Shown in pieces: positions 18,699 through 25,693 of a stretch of 64,000 nucleotides of DNA. Each line of letters begins with the position of its first letter. Position 1 is the stretch's first letter. The stretch is taken from contig JACKGZ010000001.1 in the NCBI GenBank assembly GCA_020639255.1, positions 620,001-684,000 on the forward strand. Reading direction: 5' to 3'. A model generated the notes under the pieces. The model worked only from the letters and a program-made list of their open reading frames with translations. It was not told the origin of the DNA and ran no database searches. A program made the position numbers and the translations under genes. Source of the stretch: Phycisphaera sp. (lineage in GTDB: Bacteria; Planctomycetota; Phycisphaerae; Phycisphaerales; UBA1924).

Positions 18699-19478
18699 TC
18701 AGACGGCCCGACCCAGGCGATTGATGGCCCGGTCCATGAGCTGGTCGTGGTAGCGGATCATGTCCAGGTTCGAGCTGACATCGCTCGCGGCGGACTGGAC
18801 GGCCATCAGCGCAGCGATCTCGTTGACGGCTGAGTTCTCGACCATGCCCTGCTTGAGCTGCCCCTTGGCGGTGGTCATGCCTTCGAGCGCATCGTTGGTG
18901 ATGGTGAAGAGGCCCTCGCCCTTCTTGGTGAGTCGTGATCGGTCGGGGACGTCGACGAGGCGGAGCTTGGCGACGGGCTGGTTGTTCTGGTAGACGCTGC
19001 CGTCGGAGCCGAACTTGATGTCGGCGGATTCGTCGAGCCTGATGGGCTGGCCCGCGGTGTCGAGGACGGGTCTGCCCGAGGTGGACATGACGAGCTGCCC
19101 GGACTGGTCGATGGTGAGTCGGCCGTCGCGTGTGAGGTGGAAGGCTGCGGTGTCGCCGCTGGCCTCGGCCTTGACGGTGAGGAATCCCTCGCCGGCGATG
19201 GCGACGTCGAGCGGGTTGCCGGTGGAGCTGAGCGATCCCTGTGTGAACTCGATGCGCGTGGGCGCGAGCTGCACGCCCGCGCCGAGCTGTTCGAGCAGGG
19301 CGTTGGAGTCCATGAAGGGGAGGTTGTCCTCGATGCGTGCGACGTCGCGTTGGCGTGTGTAGGGGGTGTGGGGCTTGAAGCCGACGGTGTTGACGTTGGC
19401 GAGGTTGTTGGTGAGGGCGTCGAGCCGGTACATGCTGGTCAGGGCGCCCGAGGACGAGATGTGCATGCCGTAGTTCAA
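18699..19478 (-). CDS. flgF: Flagellar proximal rod / hook-basal body protein FlgF
   Basis: Rod protein of 259 aa in the FlgF/FlgG family: SGALTSMYRLDALTNNLANVNTVGFKP at the N-terminus, GEGFLTVKAE in the middle and MVENSAVNEIAALMAVQSAASDVSSNLDMIRYHDQL at the end. The start is taken as TTG at 19478 (giving MNYGMHISSSG). Family members begin with a similar short lead, GGGGGGGAT lies about 8 bases upstream, and the TTG overlaps the stop of the small upstream gene (TTGA, 19475-19478). The first ATG would be four codons later. Confidence 0.88.
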   Translation of the reverse strand: MNYGMHISSSGALTSMYRLDALTNNLANVNTVGFKPHTPYTRQRDVARIEDNLPFMDSNALLEQLGAGVQLAPTRIEFTQGSLSSTGNPLDVAIAGEGFLTVKAEASGDTAAFHLTRDGRLTIDQSGQLVMSTSGRPVLDTAGQPIRLDESADIKFGSDGSVYQNNQPVAKLRLVDVPDRSRLTKKGEGLFTITNDALEGMTTAKGQLKQGMVENSAVNEIAALMAVQSAASDVSSNLDMIRYHDQLMDRAINRLGRAV

Positions 19479-19711
19479 GCGGCATCCCCCCCGAAGCGGG
19501 TTGATTGGGGCGCATTGACTGCGCATCGCAATGCCTCGGCCTGATCGGGCACGATGGGTCGCGTGGCGGGGCGTGATTGGGCGGTGGCCTCGCGGGTGAG
19601 TCGCTCGGCCCGGGCGATAAGTTCTGTGCCCAGCGTGCCTTGCGCGAGCAGGGCGGCGGCCTGCGACCCGCGCAGGCGACCCATATAAGTAGTTTCAGCG
19701 CTCTGCACCAT
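19475..19711 (-). CDS. Small uncharacterised protein at the head of the flagellar operon
   Basis: Protein of 78 aa that I do not recognise. It contains a short helical stretch (AQGTLGTELIARAERLTREA) and no signal or membrane segment. The start at 19711 has GGAGGG 9 bases upstream; a possible earlier ATG at 19744 has no such site. Its stop overlaps the flgF TTG start, so it is translationally coupled to rod genes and probably has a flagellar role. Confidence 0.6.
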   Translation of the reverse strand: MVQSAETTYMGRLRGSQAAALLAQGTLGTELIARAERLTREATAQSRPATRPIVPDQAEALRCAVNAPQSTRFGGDAA

Positions 19712-19782
19712 CGCGCAAATCCCTCCGGTTCGGGCATGGCCCACAGGGGATCAACGCAACGGGCGTGCCGGGCGGCTTGGCG

Positions 19783-19885
19783 ACCTCTCCCGTTCGGAAA
19801 GAGGGTTGGGGTGAGAGGGATTCGCTCAGGCCCTCATCCGCCTCGCTTTGCTCGGCACCTTCTCCCCCGAGGGGAGAAGGAGGGA
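19783..19885. repeat. Composite palindromic repeat, copy 1 (intergenic)
   Basis: Element made of a degenerate hairpin with CCTCT/AGAGG arms, the segment GGGGTGAGAGGG, a spacer, the segment CCTCATCCGCCTCGCTTTGC, and a second hairpin (19858-19867 with 19871-19880, perfect 10 bp, loop CGA). The same order of parts, on the opposite strand, occurs inside a coding region at about 46903-47020. Here it lies between the TPM-domain gene stop and the flagellar small gene. Confidence 0.75.
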
Positions 19886-19888
19886 GTC

Positions 19889-20560
19889 TCAGTCGATCAG
19901 GTGCAGCTCGTTTGGCAGCTCGTCCATGTTCTTCTTGGGCGCGGGCAGGGCCCGGGCGAGGATGTCGCCGGCCTGGCTGATGGCGTCGGGGAGTTCGCGC
20001 GGGAGGGTGCCCGCGTCGAGGGCGTGCTGGAGGCGGAGGCGGACGGGTTCGAGCTGGTGCTCGGCGAGCATCGACTCGAAGGCGTCGTCGGGGATGATCG
20101 TCACCATCTTCTCGAAGAGGCTGATGTAGAGCATGACGCCCACGCGTTGCTGTGTGCGGCTGACGCGCAGCCGCTGGAACCACGAGGGCGCCGAGCGGTC
20201 GACGTGTCGTCGCAGACGACGCTTGCCCGCGACGGTGCGGACGATGACGGGGTTGGTGTCGGCCAGTGCAGCGAAGACGGCGAACGCGCCGAGCATGACG
20301 CCCAGGATGATCGCCGGGTGCAGGTGCGTGCGCGTCGGGAAGACCCAGTCGTTCTCGTGATCCTCGAAGACCCACATGAGCACGAGTGTGATGGCTGTGG
20401 CGCAGGCCAGGCCGAAGACGTCGGCGACGCGTGCGTACCCGCCCGAGCGATTGGCGACGACGACGACGATCTCGGCGCCGGTCTTCTGCTCGGCGTCGAA
20501 GATGGCGTCCTCGGCTCGTTGCTTGGCGTGCGCGTTGAAGATCTTGGTGGGCCTTGGCAT
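19889..20560 (-). CDS. TPM-domain membrane protein
   Basis: Protein of 223 aa. Residues 5-45 (HAKQRAEDAIFDAEQKTGAEIVVVVANRSGGY) match the start of the TPM/YgcG-type domain. Two hydrophobic segments follow (about residues 47-65 and 80-98), then a stretch with FEKMVTIIPDDAFESML that resembles the second half of TPM domains. Such proteins are membrane-anchored and of poorly known function; some relatives act in photosystem repair or stress. The ATG follows TACGAT by 7 bases and has no Shine-Dalgarno, suggesting a leaderless mRNA. Confidence 0.75.
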   Translation of the reverse strand: MPRPTKIFNAHAKQRAEDAIFDAEQKTGAEIVVVVANRSGGYARVADVFGLACATAITLVLMWVFEDHENDWVFPTRTHLHPAIILGVMLGAFAVFAALADTNPVIVRTVAGKRRLRRHVDRSAPSWFQRLRVSRTQQRVGVMLYISLFEKMVTIIPDDAFESMLAEHQLEPVRLRLQHALDAGTLPRELPDAISQAGDILARALPAPKKNMDELPNELHLID

Positions 20561-20567
20561 CGCGTAG

Positions 20568-20573
20568 ATCGTA
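20568..20573 (-). promoter_or_regulatory. Candidate -10 box, leaderless start of the TPM-domain gene
   Basis: TACGAT lies 7 bases before the ATG, placing the expected +1 at or next to the start codon. No clear -35 box is seen. Confidence 0.45.
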
Positions 20574-20657
20574 GTGCGCGTGGTGCAAAAGCGTTCGCCC
20601 CCTCCCGCGAGTCGCGCACGGGAGGGGGCCAGGGTGGTGTGTGCAGAGTGGAGTGTT

Positions 20658-20996
20658 TCAGAATCCCGCGGACGCCATGGCCATCGAGGCGCCGCTGAAA
20701 AGTCCTGCGATCGCGAGGTAGATCGCGACGCGAATGTGTGCGCCGGCCTGGAGCTCTTCCTGGCGCTTCAGGTTGAGCCAGAACTTGCCGCTGCCCGTGC
20801 GTCCGATGACGCCCCGGCGTTCGAGCCACCAGGAGTAGGGCGAGGGGATGAGCCCGATCTCGGAGGAGAACCGGGCGGTCTGCTTGCACGTCGCGCCGGC
20901 CTCGGTGAGTGCGAGCACGGGTCGCCGCGTCTTGCGGTGATACCGGACCCGGTCGATGATCTCGATGCCGTCTTCTTTCAGGTGAACTGTGTGCAT
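20658..20996 (-). CDS. Small membrane protein, unknown
   Basis: Protein of 112 aa not matching a family I know. The basic N-terminal 90 residues contain a Trp/Lys-rich patch (YSWWLERRGVIGRTGSGKFWLNLKRQ); a single hydrophobic segment (IYLAIAGLFSGASMAMASAGF) ends the protein, suggesting a tail-anchored arrangement. GGGAGAG precedes the ATG. It is divergent from the sigma-factor gene. Confidence 0.65.
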   Translation of the reverse strand: MHTVHLKEDGIEIIDRVRYHRKTRRPVLALTEAGATCKQTARFSSEIGLIPSPYSWWLERRGVIGRTGSGKFWLNLKRQEELQAGAHIRVAIYLAIAGLFSGASMAMASAGF

Positions 20997-21216
20997 GGCG
21001 CTCTCCCGTCTCTCGTCCTTGGGAGCGCAGCATGCGATGCGTTGGCGTGAGTGCCAGAGCCTTGAGTGAAACCCCTGAGACTGTGCCCGAACGGACGATT
21101 CAGGCTCTCTGGATTCACACGTCGCGGGGGATATTCGGACGCTGGCAGAACCCTGAGAACCCGTAGGATCGGTTGAACCGATTTCTCACGAGCGGCGACT
21201 CTATTCTGGAGGCCGA

Positions 21217-21753
21217 ATGACCAGAGGTACAAGCCAGATTGCTCACGAGCTGCTGGTGCTCTCGGCGCAGTCGGGCGACAGGCAGGCTGTCGCTCGGCTT
21301 GTCTTCATCTGGCACAAACCGATGCTCCGGCACGCGATTCGGCTTATGCCCGACGAGGCGTCGGCACGCGACGCGGTGCAGGACGCATGGCTTGCGATCG
21401 GGAAGTCGATCCGGCGTCTCGATGACCCCGCACGCTTCCGCGCCTGGGCCTTCTGCATCGTGGGTCACAAGTGCGCCGACATCGCCCGGCGAGAGCAGCG
21501 TCGGCGTTCGGTCGATCGGGCGCACGTGCACGTTGACAAGAGCGACATAGACGAGAGCCGCCACGCGGATCTTCGGCGGGCGCTGCGCGAGATGGACCGC
21601 GAGCGGGCCGCGATGCTCGCGCTGCACTACGTCGATGGGCTGGGTGTCACGGAGCTGGCGGAGGTGTTCGCCGTTCCGGCCGGGACGGTCAAGAGCCGCT
21701 TACACCACGCGAGGAAGCAACTGAAGTCACGCATCGAAAGGATGGAATCATGA
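21217..21753 (+). CDS. ECF-type RNA polymerase sigma factor
   Basis: Sigma-70 family factor of 178 aa, extracytoplasmic-function type. Region 2 runs through residues 20-85 (MPDEASARDAVQDAWLAIGKSI ... PARFRAWAFCIVGHKCADIARR) and region 4 through 120-170 (MLALHYVDGLGVTELAEVFAVPAGTVKSRLHHARKQLK, the -35-binding helix-turn-helix). GGAGG precedes the ATG. Its stop overlaps the next start (ATGA, 21750-21753), so it is coupled to a membrane protein that probably controls it. Confidence 0.9.
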   Translation: MTRGTSQIAHELLVLSAQSGDRQAVARLVFIWHKPMLRHAIRLMPDEASARDAVQDAWLAIGKSIRRLDDPARFRAWAFCIVGHKCADIARREQRRRSVDRAHVHVDKSDIDESRHADLRRALREMDRERAAMLALHYVDGLGVTELAEVFAVPAGTVKSRLHHARKQLKSRIERMES

Positions 21754-22130
21754 ACGACATCGACAGACAGATCAGAGAGGCGTTGGAGGCCGAGGACCGC
21801 GAGTTGTTCGACAAGCTGGACGAGCCGTCGTTGCCCGGGCAGGTGATCGAGAGCTTCCGCACGCGATCCCGCTGGCTGATCGCGGGGTCGATCCTCGCGG
21901 GCATCTTCATGATGGGTGTCTGCGTTGTCAGCGGGATCCGGCTGGCGCAGGCCGAGGAACCCCGCGCACTCGTGCACTGGGCCACGGTGTTCTTTGTCGC
22001 GTTCCTCGCGGTGGGGGCGATCAAGGTGTGGTACTGGATGGAGCTGCAGCGCAACGCACTGATCCGCGAGCTCAAGCGATTGGAGTTGCAGGTCGCCAGG
22101 CTCGCGCAGCGAGCGGGGAGCGAGGAGTGA
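21750..22130 (+). CDS. Membrane partner of the sigma factor (DUF6768-like)
   Basis: Protein of 126 aa with a soluble N-terminus starting MNDIDRQIREALEAEDRELFDKL, two transmembrane helices (about residues 45-65 and 81-98) and a C-terminal coiled coil (ELQRNALIRELKRLELQVARLA). Proteins of this layout commonly follow ECF sigma genes and resemble the DUF6768 family; a role as anti-sigma factor or sensor is inferred from the coupled translation. No zinc-binding anti-sigma motif is present. Confidence 0.75.
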   Translation: MNDIDRQIREALEAEDRELFDKLDEPSLPGQVIESFRTRSRWLIAGSILAGIFMMGVCVVSGIRLAQAEEPRALVHWATVFFVAFLAVGAIKVWYWMELQRNALIRELKRLELQVARLAQRAGSEE

Positions 22131-22148
22131 ACGCACGGGTCGTGTGGG

Positions 22149-22406
22149 TTGAGTTGTGAGATCGTGAGGCAGGCGGGCGCCGAGGGCGACCAGCCGGGCG
22201 AGCTGGACGAGGCGGTGTCGTGGCTGACGGAGGCGCTGGCCGGCGGGGCGGTGGGGGCGAAGGAGATCGTGAAGCAGGCCCTCGAAGTCGGCTTCGCCCG
22301 GAGCACGATCAAGAAGGCTAAGCGGGAATTGGGCGTTCAGAGCCAAAAAGCGGCCTTGGAGGGCGGGAAGGAGGCAGGTTGGGCCTGGGTGCTGCCAGGC
22401 AGTTGA
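22149..22406 (+). pseudogene. Remnant resembling the C-terminus of a mobile-element primase/ATPase
   Basis: An 85-codon frame opening with TTG and no ribosome site. The part VSWLTEALAGGAVGAKEIVKQALEVGF, then STIKKAKRELGVQSQKAA and GWAWVLP, resembles the small winged-helix tail found at the end of phage and plasmid AAA ATPase/primase proteins (WLxExLxxGPVxAKE ... RAKxxLGVxxxK ... WxWxLP). The rest of such a protein is absent, so this looks like the leftover of an integrated element. It could instead be a small free-standing DNA-binding protein. Confidence 0.5.
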
Positions 22407-22424
22407 GGTATTGAGGATATGACC

Positions 22425-22470
22425 CTTCAAGGGGACCCTCGCCAGACATTATGGGGGGGTCCTCTTGAAG
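22425..22470. repeat. Imperfect palindrome, left border of low-GC island
   Basis: Arms starting CTTCAAGGGGACCC and ending GGGTCCTCTTGAAG pair with one mismatch around an 18-nt centre. The sequence CAAGGGGACCCTC is shared with the palindrome at 23594-23633, in the same orientation. Confidence 0.65.
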
Positions 22471-22663
22471 TTGAGTTGGCAGTCGTCCGAGAACCTGATA
22501 CGCTAGTTTCGGCCGCGATCGGAGATCGTGGCTGGCTGGCTCCCTTAACACGGAGCAGCTTGTCGGGAGTCTAAACCCTCTCGCAAGCGTCAGTCCCGGT
22601 AGTCATTGCCGTGAATCAATGGCACGAAGCACTGCGGACGCGTGAGCGTTGAAAGCTGGTGAC

Positions 22664-23263
22664 ATGTCGGAGAAAAAAATAGCAAAAACAGAAATTATCG
22701 ATTCGGTTCCGTTGAGTGCTGAGCAATATCGGCAACAGACATCGGAGCTTAGTGATCAGCTTGCGCTGATTGAAGAGCATCTTCAGACGATGCCCGTGTC
22801 TGAGACGTACATGCAACTAGTTGATCCCAAACTACAAAGTCCTGGCAAAGGCCTTGCCATTCGGCGCGTAAAGAATAGATGGGCCATTCACTACTGCGAG
22901 ACAGGCCCCCTCACCCTTTCTCAGGTCATGTCCGGCCTGTCGACTCGCTTGGGGGGCAGCGGCGATGATTCACTTCCGGAATTCATGATAAAGCCGCTGC
23001 TTTCTTGTTCAGTTGCGCAGAAATCGTGGGCTGCCACCCATCTCGCAGAGTTTCTGGATTATGCAAAAGAGCAGCACCGCCAGAGAATGGCCGAGATTAT
23101 AGCAGCCAATGCTGCATTGAAAAAGCTGGTTGCAACACAAGAATCAGATATACAATATGAACCTGAAATAGTTGTCCGCCATCACCGGGCCGCTCAATCA
23201 ATCGAGTCCAAGAGCTTAGCCAGTCGCCGGAAAGCGAACTCGACCACCGAGGAGGGCCCGTGA
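22664..23263 (+). CDS. Unknown soluble protein of low-GC island
   Basis: Protein of 199 aa that I do not recognise. It is predicted mostly helical, with an Arg/Lys-rich segment (GKGLAIRRVKNRWAIHY) in the middle and a basic low-complexity C-terminus. No signal peptide or membrane segment. Lower GC than all surrounding genes. The ATG at 22664 has only a weak GGTGA upstream; a TTG 15 bases earlier is the alternative. The following gene begins 1 base after its stop, so the two form a unit, possibly toxin, defence or cargo; no function can be assigned. Confidence 0.65.
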   Translation: MSEKKIAKTEIIDSVPLSAEQYRQQTSELSDQLALIEEHLQTMPVSETYMQLVDPKLQSPGKGLAIRRVKNRWAIHYCETGPLTLSQVMSGLSTRLGGSGDDSLPEFMIKPLLSCSVAQKSWAATHLAEFLDYAKEQHRQRMAEIIAANAALKKLVATQESDIQYEPEIVVRHHRAAQSIESKSLASRRKANSTTEEGP

Positions 23264-23264
23264 T

Positions 23265-23573
23265 ATGCCCTTCAGACAGCCAGATCACATCGTTTATCGT
23301 GTGTTTATCACAGCGATGCTCTCGTGTATCATCGCGTCATATGTAGTGTTTTTGTATAACCAGTTGCCGGATGCATTTGCTCCGATTTGGGTCAATTTGC
23401 CATTCGCTTACATTGCAGTACGCTCGCTCGAGTGCCTTTTGGGCTGGTCACTGCTACCAGATATCGATGAGATCCTAGGACGTATTCTCAAGTACTTAGA
23501 AACACGTCGACGCATTGTCGCCCAGATAGAAAGCTCAAGTATCGAAGTTGTCGGCGATATCACAGATGCGTAA
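23265..23573 (+). CDS. Unknown two-helix membrane protein of low-GC island
   Basis: Protein of 102 aa with two hydrophobic segments (about residues 12-31 and 38-60) and a charged C-terminal part (ILGRILKYLETRRRIVAQIE) likely in the cytoplasm. GGAGG lies 10 bases before the ATG, inside the end of the upstream gene. Family unknown. Its small size, membrane nature and pairing with an unknown soluble partner are compatible with a two-gene effector pair, but this is inference. Confidence 0.65.
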   Translation: MPFRQPDHIVYRVFITAMLSCIIASYVVFLYNQLPDAFAPIWVNLPFAYIAVRSLECLLGWSLLPDIDEILGRILKYLETRRRIVAQIESSSIEVVGDITDA

Positions 23574-23593
23574 TCGAAATAGTGATTGATGTA

Positions 23594-23633
23594 CAAGGGG
23601 ACCCTCTCTGCACACTAGGAGAGGGTCCCCTTG
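23594..23633. repeat. Perfect 15-bp palindrome, right border of low-GC island
   Basis: Arms 23594-23608 and 23619-23633 are exact inverted repeats around 10 bases. It could act as a bidirectional terminator, though no U-run follows. The left arm is shared with the palindrome at 22425. Confidence 0.75.
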
Positions 23634-23718
23634 ACACTTAAACTCTGTCTTTTCACCCCAAAATCCCGTACCCTGCACACATCCAAATACGCAAACCCTC
23701 ACCGCAAGGGAGGCCGAC

Positions 23719-24666
23719 ATGACGCGTTGTGCCCGCATCGTTCCGTTTCTCGCGCTCGTGCTGTGCCCGGTGGGCGCGTGGGCGCAGTCCGAGCCGCTCG
23801 ACATCGAGTTGCAGGGCGTGGTCAGCTTCAGCGAGCCCGGGTTCACGGTGCCCGGCCAGGGCGAGCGGTACACGCTGGTGTACGACCTGAACCTTGACGT
23901 CTCGGGGCCCGTGTCGACGGGCGCGACGTCGTCGGAGTGGGGGGCGTTCGGGCTGATCACGCTCAAGCGGGACGACGGCTCGACGCTGCACACCGCCGTG
24001 GGCAACTGCTCGATCACGCTCGACAACCACGCGGGCGGCCCGGGCGACGCGACCATCTGGATCATCTTCAACGACATCGACGTGAGCTCGCCCAATCGCG
24101 ACTACTACGTGCTGCTGCAATCCGCCCCGACCGACGGCCCGCTCGACCTCGCGCACCCGCCGACCGCCGACACGCTCAATGCGATGCAGAACGCGGTCAA
24201 CGCGTCGGGCCCCTTCACGCTCAGCGCGTTCGAGCAGGACGCCTCGGGCCTCGAGGTCATGGACGGCACCGTCGACACGATCATCGCCACGGGCTACAAC
24301 GGCGAGCTGCCGCCCACGATCACGGCGCAACCGACGAGCGCACAGATCATCAGCCAGGGCGACGGCGTCGTGCTGAGTGTCGCCGCCGACGGGCCCGAGC
24401 TGACGTACGAGTGGCGCCGCGACGGCGTGCCCGTGACCGACAACGCCTTCGCCTCGGGCGCGACCACGAGCACACTCACACTCACCGCCCGCCCGCGCGA
24501 CACGGGCGTCTACGAGTGCGTTGTCACGAACCCCTACGGCAGCGCGACGAGCGATGCGTCGATGCTCGGCGTGCGCGTGACGTGCCCCGCCGACCAGAAC
24601 GGCGACAACCTCGCCACGCCCGCCGACTTCAGCGCGTGGGTGAGCAACTTCAATCTGGGGTGCTGA
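23719..24666 (+). CDS. Secreted protein with Ig-like domain and single-repeat GC-type dockerin tail
   Basis: Exported protein of 315 aa. Signal peptide MTRCARIVPFLALVLCPVGAWA; a beta-rich N-terminal domain (residues 25-190) shared with the next gene; an immunoglobulin-like domain (about 195-285: ITAQPTSAQIISQGDGVVLSV ... DTGVYECVVTNPYGSA); and a C-terminal calcium-loop tail with one repeat, CPADQNGDNLATPADFSAWV, ending NLGC. In the loop DxNxDG the usual Gly is Asn. First gene of a seven-gene run with the same tail type. Function of the body unknown. Confidence 0.85.
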   Translation: MTRCARIVPFLALVLCPVGAWAQSEPLDIELQGVVSFSEPGFTVPGQGERYTLVYDLNLDVSGPVSTGATSSEWGAFGLITLKRDDGSTLHTAVGNCSITLDNHAGGPGDATIWIIFNDIDVSSPNRDYYVLLQSAPTDGPLDLAHPPTADTLNAMQNAVNASGPFTLSAFEQDASGLEVMDGTVDTIIATGYNGELPPTITAQPTSAQIISQGDGVVLSVAADGPELTYEWRRDGVPVTDNAFASGATTSTLTLTARPRDTGVYECVVTNPYGSATSDASMLGVRVTCPADQNGDNLATPADFSAWVSNFNLGC

Positions 24667-24748
24667 GTCAAGCGTTATTCTGGGGCTTGGATCGGGCCGC
24701 AGAATCCGCTATTCTGCGCCCTTCTGAACCTCAAAGGGGGATTCCATC

Positions 24749-25669
24749 ATGCCTCGCACCATCGCGGCCTTCGTGTTATCGCTCGTTCTCGCACTCGCCG
24801 CACGGGCGCAGGTTGTGCCGCTGACGCTTGAGGCCTCGGGCACGATCGCCGGCGTCGACCCGTCGGGGCCCTACGCGTCAGTCACGCCGGGCACCGCGTT
24901 CACGATCGAGTTCGTGCTCATGATCGACATCGGCACGCCCATCTCGCAGACGACCGAGTTTACCGTCTGGAGCGCCACGGGCGAGGCCAAGCTCACCATC
25001 GACGGCATGACGCCCACCACCGAGTCGGGCTTCTGCCCCGTCGCCGTCTACGACGACCCGTTCGTCACCGGGGGCGACCTCATCCGCTTCATTCTCAACA
25101 TCCCCGGCGGCGGCAACCGCAACATCGGCCTCCGCTCCGACCCCGAGCAGGACGTTCTCGACATCAACGAGCCGCCGAGCGACTACGCCATCAACATGCT
25201 TCCCATCTCGGCGCAGTCGGGCAACGGCTTCGCGTTCGGCGAGCAGGACGCGATGGCCAACTACCTCATCAACGGCTTCATCACCTCCTTCACCGCCACC
25301 GGCGGCGCACCGCCTCCCCCGCCCGAGATCACCAGCCAGCCCGTGGGCGAGATCATCAACACCGGCGACACGCACAACTTCATCATCACCGCCGTGGGAC
25401 AGGACATCACCTACCAGTGGCGACTCAACGGCTCGCCGCTGACCGACGGCCCGGGCCTCGTCGGCTCGCTCACGCGACGCCTGCAGATCACGCCGAGCAA
25501 GTCGGGCAAGTACGACTGCGTCGTCAGCAACCCGGGCGGCACCGTCGTGACGAACCGCGTCGTGCTCAGCGTCGAGAACAACTGCCCCGCCGACCAGAAC
25601 GGCGACGGCATGCTCAGCCCCGCCGACTTCAGCGCGTGGGTCGGGAATTACAACGCCGGCTGCCCGTAA
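24749..25669 (+). CDS. Secreted Ig-like protein with single-repeat GC-type dockerin tail
   Basis: Paralog of the preceding gene, 306 aa: signal peptide MPRTIAAFVLSLVLALAARA, the same N-terminal beta-rich domain (TLEASGTIAGVD ... NIGLRSDPEQDVL), a PPPPPEI linker, an Ig-like domain (about residues 195-275, ending GKYDCVVSNPGGTVV), and a one-repeat tail CPADQNGDGMLSPADFSAWV ... NAGCP with a full DxNxDGxxxxxD loop. It is 82 bases after its paralog and 24 before the next gene, so probably one transcript. Confidence 0.85.
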   Translation: MPRTIAAFVLSLVLALAARAQVVPLTLEASGTIAGVDPSGPYASVTPGTAFTIEFVLMIDIGTPISQTTEFTVWSATGEAKLTIDGMTPTTESGFCPVAVYDDPFVTGGDLIRFILNIPGGGNRNIGLRSDPEQDVLDINEPPSDYAINMLPISAQSGNGFAFGEQDAMANYLINGFITSFTATGGAPPPPPEITSQPVGEIINTGDTHNFIITAVGQDITYQWRLNGSPLTDGPGLVGSLTRRLQITPSKSGKYDCVVSNPGGTVVTNRVVLSVENNCPADQNGDGMLSPADFSAWVGNYNAGCP

Positions 25670-25693
25670 ACCCAGCCGCACCAAGGAACCCGC

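Larger units (their letters stand above)
22131..22663. other. Gene-poor junction between sigma operon and low-GC gene pair
   Basis: Contains a probable gene remnant (22149-22406) and an imperfect palindrome (22425-22470). From 22471 to 22663 I see no coding sequence, RNA or terminator. Composition drops from GC-rich to mixed across this stretch, marking the edge of an accessory island. Confidence 0.6.
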
